Shown one piece after another: positions 6,164-12,419 of a stretch of 16,630 bases of DNA. Within the stretch, counting starts at the first letter, position 1. Every line of letters begins with the position of its first letter. The DNA lies in the NCBI GenBank assembly GCA_964497615.1, contig CAZCEC010000107.1, positions 1-16,630 of the forward strand, given 5' to 3'. This stretch comes from CAZCEC01 sp964497615. GTDB taxonomy: Bacteria > Chloroflexota > Anaerolineae > Anaerolineales > UBA6663. A program made the translations under genes and the position numbers. The notes below the pieces were generated by a model. It saw nothing but the letters and a program-made list of their open reading frames with translations. It did not search any database and had not been told where the DNA came from.

Positions 6164-6802
6164 TTGAACGCCATCTATCATCAGCAGGTGCTGCGGCGGG
6201 CGCTGGCCGGGCGCATTTCGGCGCGGGCGCTGACGGCGATTGAGGCCGCCAACTTGGGACAGGACTCGCTGCGGGGGTTGCTCCAATATCACTGGCATTT
6301 CGACAATGACCTGTTTGCCGAGGGGCTGGCCTACATCGAGGCGTGCCGGGAGGAAGCGGCACGGGCTAGCGCGCCCGAGGCGGCCTGGGCGGCGTTTGGG
6401 CGGCTGTCGCACGCGGCGCAGGACTTCTACTCGCACTCCAACTATGTGGCGCTATGGATGGAACGGCAGCCGCCGGGCGAGACTCCGGCGCCGGAGGCGA
6501 TTGACGGGCTGGACCCGGGCTTGCTGCGGCACGCGGACCTGCGCTCGGGGCGAGTGTATATGCCGTGGGAGGCGCTGACCCTCTTCCCGGCGATGAGGGG
6601 GCTGGTGCGGCTGATCGTGCCGCGTGATTCGCACGCGTGGATGAACCTGGACGACCCTGGGCGCGGACCGCTGTTTCCGTACTCGATTGAGGCCGCGGTG
6701 CAGCGGACGAGCGCCGAGTTCGACCGGACGTTGGGGGCGATGGGGGAGACGGGCGGGGAGAGGGCGGTGAGGGGGTTTCTGGATCGGGTTGTTGAACAAT
6801 AG
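6164..6802 (+). CDS. Het-C-like helical protein
   Basis: The sequence resembles the N-terminal helical domain of heterokaryon-incompatibility protein Het-C and the related zinc-dependent phospholipase C-like helical fold. The best marker is FGRLSHAAQDFYSHSNYVALW (78-98), with His83, Asp87 and His91 spaced as putative metal ligands. Other markers are AIEAANLGQDS (25-35), WHFDND (44-49) and DSHAWMNLDDPGRGPLFPYS (155-174). The biochemical function of bacterial members is not known. Start is uncertain: no ATG precedes the conserved part. TTG at 6164 gives 212 residues; TTG at 6137 would add nine and overlap the upstream gene. Neither has a Shine-Dalgarno sequence. The last residues are encoded by a G-rich stretch sharing 14 bp with 319-332. 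It lies 10 bp downstream of the SnoaL-like gene and probably shares its transcript. Confidence 0.68.
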   Translation: MNAIYHQQVLRRALAGRISARALTAIEAANLGQDSLRGLLQYHWHFDNDLFAEGLAYIEACREEAARASAPEAAWAAFGRLSHAAQDFYSHSNYVALWMERQPPGETPAPEAIDGLDPGLLRHADLRSGRVYMPWEALTLFPAMRGLVRLIVPRDSHAWMNLDDPGRGPLFPYSIEAAVQRTSAEFDRTLGAMGETGGERAVRGFLDRVVEQ

Positions 6803-7004
6803 CAAGGTTCCTCGGCCCAGGGGCCGGCGAATAGAATTCGCGCCTAAGGGCCTCCGGCCACCGCGTCCCTCTCCAGGGACGCAGGGCGCTTCGCCAATTC
6901 GCCAGCAGCATCATGTCAACGGGAGCATGAGTGAATCGGCGGCGCCTGGGGGCTGAAAGCGGTACAAGGCCACACTCTCTGGGAGGCGCTCCACGCGCTG
7001 GGAT
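6803..7004. repeat. Hairpin-rich gene-free region
   Basis: No gene is supported here. Two clear hairpins are visible. GCGAATAGAATTCGC at 6827-6841 is the six-base stem GCGAAT/ATTCGC with loop AGA. At 6863-6882 GCGTCCCT and AGGGACGC flank a CTCC loop. The first uses the same stem sequence as copies in the sigma gene. The second could end the upstream transcript but lacks a T-tract. The remaining bases to 7004 show no recognisable element. Confidence 0.6.
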
Positions 7005-7170
7005 GGGCCCATGAAGTGCCCAGGACAAGAGGGCGGGTGGCACGGGAAGCGGGCCAAAGAGGGACCCGACGACGGGGGCCGGGTGGCAGGCGACAGCACC
7101 AGCCGGGGACGGGCCCATAAAGGGCCCGACTACGAGAATTCGAGACGGCCCCAGAAGGGCCGACGACGGG
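7005..7170 (+). repeat. Cluster of four GGGCC-stem hairpins upstream of the sigma gene
   Basis: Four related hairpins follow each other with uneven spacing: GGGCCCATGAAGTGCCC (7005-7021), GGGCCAAAGAGGGACCC (7051-7067), GGGCCCATAAAGGGCCC (7111-7127) and GGCCCCAGAAGGGCC (7147-7161). The last three are followed by GACGACGGG, GACTACGAG or GACGACGGG, similar to the TACTACGRG tail of the other hairpin repeats in the window. No coding sequence is supported in 7005-7275. Confidence 0.7.
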
Positions 7171-7223
7171 TTGGCAGGGCGGAGAACGCGATGCGCGTGT
7201 CACAATCACGCGCTGGGCGGTGT

Positions 7224-7229
7224 TATTAT
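7224..7229 (+). promoter_or_regulatory. Possible -10 box TATTAT for the sigma gene
   Basis: TATTAT is the only good -10-like sequence upstream of the sigma factor and lies about 46 bp before its GTG at 7276. No good -35 box was found. An ATG at 7232 directly after it opens only an unrelated short frame (to 7402) and is not the sigma start. Confidence 0.35.
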
Positions 7230-7275
7230 CTATGGACGGCCGCAGCGCGCGGCTGGTCCACGATGAAGAGCCGCC

Positions 7276-8067
7276 GTGGCCTCCGAGACGATCCTCCTGC
7301 TCCACCGCCGTGACGCCCTGCGGGCCATCGGCAGCGTGGCTCCCGCCGCCGACGGTGAGGCAGTTTGTGAAGAAGCCTTCACGACAGGCCGGGAGCGAAT
7401 AAATTCGCTACTACAGGCCGACGACGGTGAGGCAACTAATGAAGCCGCCACAACGGGCCGGGAGCGAATGAATTCGCCACTACGGGCAGCCGACGGTGAG
7501 GCAAGGATTGAAGAAGCCTTCACGACCAGCCGCGCGCGAATGAACTCGCGACTACAAGCCGACGACCGTGAGGCGACGTTTGAGACAGCCTTCAACGCGC
7601 ACTATCAGCGCGTGTATGGCGTGTTGTTCCGGCTGGTAGGGGACCGGGCCGAGGCCGAAGACCTAACGGTGGAGACGTTCTGGCGGTTGTGGGAGCGGGC
7701 GCCGCGGCGGGACGACAACCTGGCCGGATGGCTGTACCGGGTGGCGGTGCGGCTGGGGTATAACGCGCTGCGGGCGGGACGCCGCCGGGCGCGGTATGAG
7801 ATCGAGGCGGGGGTGGAGGCGCTGGAAGCAAATGCCCCGCCGGACCCAGCCCAGGCGGCGGAGGCGGAGGAAGAGCGCGTACGCGTGCGCGCCGCCCTGC
7901 GGCAATTGCCGCCGCGCGACATGCAGTTGCTGCTGCTGCGGCAGGCGGGGCTGTCGTACAAGGAGTTGGCGGCCGCGCTCGGGGTGGCGCCGGGTTCCAT
8001 TGGCTCGCTGCTTAATCGGGCAGAAGCCGCGTTTGAGGCGAAGTATGCCGCGGGGGAAAGCGACTGA
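7276..8067 (+). CDS. ECF-type RNA polymerase sigma factor with repeat-derived N-terminus
   Basis: Group 4 (ECF) sigma factors direct RNA polymerase to stress or signal-responsive promoters. Region 2 spans about 102-173 (FETAFNAHYQRVYGVLFRL...AEDLTVETFWRLW...WLYRVAVRLGYN). Region 4 spans about 203-255 (ALRQLPPRDMQLLLLRQ, then LSYKELAAALGVAPGSIGSLLNRA), with a helix-turn-helix. The frame from GTG 7276 gives 263 residues, but ECF factors usually have 160-200. The extra 88 residues are three 23-24-residue repeats encoded by hairpin repeats. An in-frame ATG at 7540, inside the third hairpin, would give a normal 175-residue protein. I give the longer frame because the repeat spacings keep frame, but the true start is unsettled. 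The stop TGA lies in the first hairpin of the following array. It is paired with the anti-sigma gene at 8636. Confidence 0.82.
   Translation: MASETILLLHRRDALRAIGSVAPAADGEAVCEEAFTTGRERINSLLQADDGEATNEAATTGRERMNSPLRAADGEARIEEAFTTSRARMNSRLQADDREATFETAFNAHYQRVYGVLFRLVGDRAEAEDLTVETFWRLWERAPRRDDNLAGWLYRVAVRLGYNALRAGRRRARYEIEAGVEALEANAPPDPAQAAEAEEERVRVRAALRQLPPRDMQLLLLRQAGLSYKELAAALGVAPGSIGSLLNRAEAAFEAKYAAGESD
7354..7566 (+). repeat. Three in-frame 69-72-bp repeats inside the sigma gene 5' end
   Basis: GGTGAGG starts units at 7354, 7426 and 7495, with a related CGTGAGG at 7567. The steps are 72, 69 and 72 bp, all multiples of three. Each unit carries one hairpin of the form GCGAATGAATTCGC (variants AATAAATT and AATGAACT) followed by TACTAC, CACTAC or GACTAC. 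Units 1 and 3 also carry TGAAGAAGCCTTCA. In the sigma frame they read as repeated EEAFTTGRERxNSxLQADDGEA-like segments. Confidence 0.85.
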
Positions 8068-8570
8068 AGTCGCTACTACGGGCGACGAGGGGAAGTGCGG
8101 GCCACTGCCGGAGGGCGACTGAAGTCGCTACTACGGGCTGCGAGGGGAAGTGCGGGCCACTGCCGGAGGGCGACTGAAGTCGCTACTGCGGGCGACGAGN
8201 NNNNNNNNNNNNNNNNNNNNNNNNNNNNNNNNNNNNNNNNNNNNNNNNNNNNNNNNNNNNNNNNNNNNNNNNNNNNNNNNNNNNNNNNNNNNNNNNNNNG
8301 CGGGCCACGGCGGGAGGGCGACTGAAGTCGCTACTGCGGGCTACGAGGGGAAGTACGGGCCACGGCGGGAGGGCGACTGAAGTCGCTACTGCGGGCTACG
8401 AGGGGAAGTGCGGGCCACTGCGGGAGGGCGACTGAAGTCGCTACTGCGGGCTACGAGGGGAAGTACGGGCCACTGCCGGAAGGCGACTGAAGTCGCTACT
8501 ACGGGCTGCGAGGGGAAGTGCGGGCCACGGCCGGAGGGCAACTGAAGTCGCTACTACGGGCTGCGGCGGG
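8060..8570 (+). repeat. 55-bp tandem hairpin array between the sigma and anti-sigma genes
   Basis: Units begin with the hairpin GCGACTGAAGTCGC and TACTACGGG or TACTGCGGG. The CGACTGAAG core starts at 8061, 8116, 8171, then after the gap at 8319, 8374, 8429, 8484 and 8539 (CAACTGAAG in the last copy), always 55 bp apart. Copies differ at several positions, for example in the GCCACTGCCGGAGG segment, so the array is older than the identical 110- and 81-bp arrays. The first unit overlaps the end of the sigma gene and supplies its TGA stop. It separates the sigma gene from the anti-sigma gene and may affect read-through between them (inference). Short open frames across it are artefacts. Confidence 0.95.
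8200..8299. other. Assembly gap of 100 Ns
   Basis: Exactly 100 Ns interrupt the 55-bp array, a conventional placeholder length. The flanking unit starts (8171 and 8319) are 148 bp apart, which is not a multiple of 55. The real missing length is therefore unlikely to be 100 bp if the period holds; 62, 117 or 172 bp, and so on, would keep register. Confidence 0.97.
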
Positions 8571-8635
8571 AAGGCGAAGCACGTCCGAGCAGCGAACCCA
8601 GTCGCAGGCGGCCGAGGGCTGCGCGGAGGAGTTCT

Positions 8636-9832
8636 ATGACCATGCACATCACACACGCCGATTTACGCGCCTACCTGGATGAGGAATTGCCGGCCGCCGA
8701 GCGGGCCCGCGCCGCGGAGCACCTGGCGGCCTGCCCCGACTGCCGCGCGCGGCTGACGGGGGTGAGGGAGCAGGCCCGGCGGGTGGAGGCGCGCCTGAGG
8801 GCGCTGGCGCCGGACGCAGCCGAGCTGCCAACGGCTGCGACTATTGACCAACATCGTCTTCAGTATCGTCATCGAAAGGATGGTATGCACATGCTCAAGT
8901 CTCTCTTCGCCAAACGTTCGCTGTGGGCGGGGCTGGCCGCGGTGGCGGCCCTGGCCGTGGCGTTCTCATTCGCGCCGGTGCGCGCCTGGGCGGGCCAGTT
9001 CCTGGGGCTGTTCCGGGTCGAGCAGATCCGGGTGCTGCCGCTGGACACCACCGGGCTGAGCGCCCTGGTGGATAACGCCACACTGAGCGAGCAGATCAGC
9101 GTGTTGTTCTCGGAAAGCATCACGATCCAGCGGGAGCCGGGCGACCCGGTGGTGGTGGGCAGCGCGGAAGAAGCCAGCGCACTGGCGGGCTTCCCGGTGC
9201 GGGTGCTGAGGGCGGGCTCGGTGCAGAACACCATCACGGTCCGCGACGGCCTGGCGTTTGAGGTGGTGGCCGACCGCGACCAGGCGCAGGCGATCCTGGA
9301 CGAAGCCGGGCGCAGCGACCTGCAATTGCCGGAGGCGCTGGAGGGCGCGACCATCGCGGTGGACGTGCCCACGGGCGCGACGATCGCCTATGGCGAGTGC
9401 CCGGCGGGCGGCGCGGTCGAGACCGTGACGGACTTCGACCCTGACGAACGACCCACGAATCGGGGCTCGTTCCGGTCGTGCGTGCTGTTCGCGCAAATCC
9501 CCAGCCCCACGGTGAACGCGCCGGCCGACCTGGACGTGGCGCAGTTGGCGGAGATCGGTCTCCAGTTAGTGGGCATGTCGGCAGAGGCAGCGCGCGAATT
9601 CAGCCAGACGGTGGACTGGACCTCGACGCTGGTGATCCCGCTGCCGCGCGAGGCCGCGGCTTATGAGAAGGTGGAGGTGGATGGCGTGACGGGCACGCTG
9701 GTCTATGAGCAGCGCGGAGCCGCCGCCGAGCAGTTCTACATGCTGATGTGGGTGAAGGACGGCATCGTGTACGGGCTGCAAGCGTTTGGCTTGCGGGGCG
9801 AGGTGCTGGCGCTGGCGAATAGCATTCAGTAG
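8636..9832 (+). CDS. Zinc-finger anti-sigma factor, membrane-anchored
   Basis: This is the likely inhibitor of the upstream ECF sigma factor. The 398 residues begin with a zf-HC2/ZAS-type domain (about 1-60) containing the Hx3Cx2C motif HLAACPDC (His29, Cys33, Cys36), which in this family binds zinc and sequesters region 2/4 of the sigma factor. One membrane segment (about 96-115, within LWAGLAAVAALAVAFSFAPV) follows. The remaining 280 residues should lie outside the membrane and show a mixed alpha/beta pattern, with no catalytic motif I recognise; it may sense a signal or interact with a protease. Start: the ATG at 8636 with GGAGGAG at 8625-8631 just upstream; a second ATG two codons later is also possible. 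It is separated from the sigma gene by the 55-bp array rather than overlapping it, unusual for such pairs. Confidence 0.88.
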   Translation: MTMHITHADLRAYLDEELPAAERARAAEHLAACPDCRARLTGVREQARRVEARLRALAPDAAELPTAATIDQHRLQYRHRKDGMHMLKSLFAKRSLWAGLAAVAALAVAFSFAPVRAWAGQFLGLFRVEQIRVLPLDTTGLSALVDNATLSEQISVLFSESITIQREPGDPVVVGSAEEASALAGFPVRVLRAGSVQNTITVRDGLAFEVVADRDQAQAILDEAGRSDLQLPEALEGATIAVDVPTGATIAYGECPAGGAVETVTDFDPDERPTNRGSFRSCVLFAQIPSPTVNAPADLDVAQLAEIGLQLVGMSAEAAREFSQTVDWTSTLVIPLPREAAAYEKVEVDGVTGTLVYEQRGAAAEQFYMLMWVKDGIVYGLQAFGLRGEVLALANSIQ

Positions 9833-9933
9833 GGTTGGGAGGCGGGACGAAGGACGACGGACGACCGCAAGATAACGGACAAACGTTGAGGCTGAAGCGA
9901 CTTCCCAAATGATGTACGCCGTCCAGGCCCAGC
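9833..9933. other. Spacer with short GACGA-type direct repeats
   Basis: Downstream of the anti-sigma gene there is a degenerate run GACGAAGGACGACGGACGAC (9846-9865) and no gene. No hairpin with a T-tract marks a terminator. It leads into the repeat elements at 9934-10089. Confidence 0.4.
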
Positions 9934-9990
9934 CGGGTTCGGCGGCAAAGGCGGCCGCCGTCGCGGGGCGTAAAGCACCCGCGCTACGAC
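9934..9990 (+). repeat. Single diverged copy of the recA-flanking repeat
   Basis: CGGGTTCGGCGGCAA is shared exactly with 361-375. It is followed by a GC-rich core, the stem GCGGGGC/GCACCCGC around GTAAA, and the tail GCTACGAC. This places the family at two sites about 9.5 kb apart, once as three tandem copies and once alone. Confidence 0.75.
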
Positions 9991-10024
9991 ACGTACGTCA
10001 AAGAGGAAATCGGCCTAGGCGCGC

Positions 10025-10089
10025 GTAGTGGCGACTTCAGTCGCGCCCGCCTGGAGCTATGGGTGGGCTGCGACTAGAGTCGCCACTAC
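10025..10089. repeat. Inverted pair of GCGACT hairpins
   Basis: The left hairpin (10025-10044) is GTAGTGGCGACTTCAGTCGC, the reverse-strand form of the array hairpin. The right one (10070-10089) reads GCGACTAGAGTCGCCACTAC in the forward direction. The two face apart, so the whole 65 bp is an inverted repeat, like paired REP elements (BIMEs) of enterobacteria. It ends 12 bp before the ABC ATPase start and occupies its expected leader or promoter region. Confidence 0.8.
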
Positions 10090-10101
10090 AGTTGGACGAG
10101 C

Positions 10102-11016
10102 ATGGAATTCGCGATTGAGACAACCGGCCTGCGCAAGGCGTTTGGCGATAATGTGGCCGTGCGCGGGCTGACGCTGCAGGTGCCGGCGGGCGAGGTGTTC
10201 GGCTTCCTGGGGCCCAACGGCGCGGGCAAGACCACGTCCATCAAGATGCTGCTGGGGCTGGTGGCGCCGACGGCGGGCCAGGCGCTGCTGCTGGGGAGGC
10301 CGCTGGGCGACCGGACCACGCGCGCGCGGATGGGATTCCTGCCGGAGCACTTCCGGTTCCACGACTGGCTGACGGCGGAGGAGTTCCTCAACCTGCACGG
10401 GCGGCTGTACGGGATGGCGGCCGACCGGCGGCGGGCGCGGGTGAACGAACTGCTGGAACTGGTGGGGCTGGCGCCCTTCCGGCGCAAGAACTTGCGCACC
10501 TTCTCCAAGGGGATGCTCCAGCGCATCGGGCTGGCGCAGGCGCTGTTGAACGAGCCGGCCCTGGTGTTCCTGGACGAGCCGACCTCCGGGCTGGACCCGG
10601 TGGGGCGGCGGATGGTGCGCGACATCATCCGCGGGCTGCGAGCCAAGGGGACCACCGTGTTCCTCAACTCGCACCTGCTGAGCGAGGTGGAGATCACCTG
10701 TGACCGGGTGGCCTTTATCAAGCACGGCGAGGTGGTGCACTTGAGCGAGCTGAAGACCCTGGTGCGCGGGGGGACGCGCGTGACCGTGCGCGCGGGCGGG
10801 CTGACGACAGAGACGGTGGCCGGGCTGGCGCGCTGGGGGAGCGACGTGCGGCAGGACGAACAGCAAGTGACACTGACGGTGGCGGGCGAAGAGGCGCTGC
10901 CGGAACTGGCGCGCTACCTGGTGGGGGCGGGCGCGGACCTGTACGCGCTGACGCCCGAGCACCTGGCGCTGGAAGACCTGTTCATCCAGATCGTGGGGAC
11001 GGAGGGGGTGCTGTAG
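10102..11016 (+). CDS. ABC-2 type transporter ATP-binding protein
   Basis: This is the ATPase that powers export by the adjacent permease. The 304 residues contain the full nucleotide-binding domain: Walker A GPNGAGKTT (37-45), a Q-loop region FLPEHFRF with Glu in place of Gln as is common in this subfamily, signature FSKGM (134-138), Walker B LVFLDE (154-159), D-loop SGLDP, and the switch His191 in NSHLLSE. The C-terminal 80 residues form the extension typical of CcmA/NatA-like ATPases. The substrate is not predictable; drugs, lipids, sodium and peptides are all known for relatives. Start: the ATG at 10102 fits domain homology. GGACGAG just upstream is a weak ribosome site, and the region before it is a repeat pair. 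Its stop codon directly touches the permease ATG. Confidence 0.95.
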   Translation: MEFAIETTGLRKAFGDNVAVRGLTLQVPAGEVFGFLGPNGAGKTTSIKMLLGLVAPTAGQALLLGRPLGDRTTRARMGFLPEHFRFHDWLTAEEFLNLHGRLYGMAADRRRARVNELLELVGLAPFRRKNLRTFSKGMLQRIGLAQALLNEPALVFLDEPTSGLDPVGRRMVRDIIRGLRAKGTTVFLNSHLLSEVEITCDRVAFIKHGEVVHLSELKTLVRGGTRVTVRAGGLTTETVAGLARWGSDVRQDEQQVTLTVAGEEALPELARYLVGAGADLYALTPEHLALEDLFIQIVGTEGVL

Positions 11017-11865
11017 ATGGCGATCATCACGCTGATGCGGCTGACGTTCCTGGAGGCGGTGCGGCGGCGGATTGCGCTGGCGGCCTTCCTGCTGGGGCTG
11101 GCCTTCCAGGTGCTGTATGGCATCGCCTTCTACTTCATGATCACCGAGACCGGGATGCCGGCGGCGGAGGACGCGACCAGCACGCTGCTGCGGAGCCAGG
11201 TGCACAACTTTCTGAGCCAGATGGGGCTGTATGCGGTCAACTTCCTGACGATTGCCATGGGGGCACTGGTGACGGCCGACACGCTGGCGGGCGAGATTGC
11301 CAGCGGGACGGTGCAGGCGCTGGTGACGAAGCCGGTGCGCCGGGCCGACATTGTGGTGGGCAAATGGCTGGGGTTCGCGGGGCTGCTGGCGGTGTACCTG
11401 GTGCTGATGGCGCTGGGCCTATCGGCCACCACCTACATGCTGGCCGATTATGTGCTGCCCAATTTGTGGAAGGGGCTGGCGCTGATCTACCTGGAAAGCC
11501 TGGTGATCATGTCGCTGACGCTGGCGTGCAGCAGCGCGCTCTCGACGCTGGCGACGGGCGGGGTGGTGTTTGGGATGTGGGGGCTGGCCTTTATTGGGGG
11601 GTTTGTGGAGCAGGTGGGGGCGGTGCTGGGCAATACCACGGTCGTGAACGTGGGCATCGTCTCCAGCCTGATCCTGCCGACGGAGGCGCTGTTCCGGCGG
11701 GCGGCGTTCCTGATGACGTCGCCGGCCGCGCAGGCGCTGGGCGTTTCCGCTGGGCCAGTGATGGTGATCTCGATCCCCAGCCAGCACGTCGTGACGTACG
11801 GGGTGATCTACCTGGCGGGGATGGTGGCGCTGGCGGTGCGGCGGTTCGGGCGGCGGGACCTGTGA
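11017..11865 (+). CDS. ABC-2 type transporter permease
   Basis: This is the membrane partner of the upstream ATPase. The 282 residues have about six hydrophobic segments (near 20-41, 71-88, 117-138, 155-178, 181-203 and 257-275). The conserved ABC-2 coupling segment GEIASGTVQALVTKPVRRADIVVGKW lies at 92-117, between the second and third segments. The N-terminal MAIITLMRLTFLEAVRRR is the usual elbow helix of this family. The ATG follows the ATPase stop codon with no gap and has GGAGG (11001-11005) upstream within the ATPase 3' end, so the two are co-translated as one export complex. The gene ends 31 bp before the convergent membrane-protein gene, with no obvious terminator hairpin between them. 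Confidence 0.93.
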   Translation: MAIITLMRLTFLEAVRRRIALAAFLLGLAFQVLYGIAFYFMITETGMPAAEDATSTLLRSQVHNFLSQMGLYAVNFLTIAMGALVTADTLAGEIASGTVQALVTKPVRRADIVVGKWLGFAGLLAVYLVLMALGLSATTYMLADYVLPNLWKGLALIYLESLVIMSLTLACSSALSTLATGGVVFGMWGLAFIGGFVEQVGAVLGNTTVVNVGIVSSLILPTEALFRRAAFLMTSPAAQALGVSAGPVMVISIPSQHVVTYGVIYLAGMVALAVRRFGRRDL

Positions 11866-11896
11866 GCGGCGGGCATCCGGCGGTCGAGGCGGAACG

Positions 11897-12355
11897 CTAG
11901 CGCGCGAGCGGCCGCGGCCCCTGGTGCGAGGCGGCGTTTAGCACGTTGGCCAGCACAAACAGCGCCGCCGCGAGATACCAGAGGGGCTGCCAGACGCGAG
12001 CCAGGGGCCACCAGTAGAACATCGCAGTCGCCAGATATAAGGCGATATAGGGGATGAAGATTGACCAGCGGATGGGCGTGCGCCACTCCAGGCGGCGGAC
12101 ATACTCCACCCAGCCGCCGAACGCGGCCCAAACGACAAACAGGCCACCCCCAATCCACAAATACCAGGGCGCGCCCGCCGCGAAGAGCGCCACGCTCACC
12201 GCCGCGGCTGGCAGGCTGAGGGCGTAGAAGATCCACCCATAGTGCAAGACCAGTTGAAAACGCCACCGGCGCAGGGCAAAGTGCGCCACCAACAGGGCCT
12301 GAAAGAGCAGGGCCGTGGCCGCATACAGTGTTTCCCACTCGGTGAGGGCAGGCAT
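11897..12355 (-). CDS. Uncharacterised small multi-pass membrane protein
   Basis: I do not recognise the family. The 152-residue protein has four or five hydrophobic segments rich in Trp, Tyr and Phe (about 10-28, 36-60, 64-83, 96-116 and 121-141). A basic loop VRRLEWRTPIRW lies in the middle, and the tail is SHQGPRPLAR. No catalytic motif is visible. The start is well supported: AAAGGAGG sits 7 bases before the ATG at 12355, the strongest ribosome-binding site in the window. It lies 64 bp downstream of the alpha/beta hydrolase on the same strand and could be co-transcribed, or could have its own promoter. It converges on the ABC permease. Codon use looks like that of its neighbours, supporting a real gene. 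Confidence 0.75.
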   Translation of the reverse strand: MPALTEWETLYAATALLFQALLVAHFALRRWRFQLVLHYGWIFYALSLPAAAVSVALFAAGAPWYLWIGGGLFVVWAAFGGWVEYVRRLEWRTPIRWSIFIPYIALYLATAMFYWWPLARVWQPLWYLAAALFVLANVLNAASHQGPRPLAR

Positions 12356-12419
12356 CGGTGCGCCTCCTTTCTACCTGACTATGAGTGTAGGCAGGCGGCG
12401 GGCCGAATGCCAGTGACTT

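Noticed and set aside
6863..6882. The 8-bp-stem hairpin as an intrinsic terminator for the comEA-SnoaL-Het-C unit
   Set aside because: The stem is good, but no T-run follows and it sits among many similar hairpins, so it is listed only as part of the repeat region.
7220..7402. A 60-residue frame starting just after the TATTAT box as a small leader gene
   Set aside because: It overlaps the sigma frame, runs through the hairpin repeats, has low-complexity Ser/Pro/Arg content and no ribosome site.
8060..8570. The 55-bp array as a CRISPR array
   Set aside because: The whole unit repeats with no unique spacers, the period is constant, the repeat holds a palindrome with fixed flanks, and no cas gene is present. 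The same reasoning excludes the 81-bp and 110-bp arrays.
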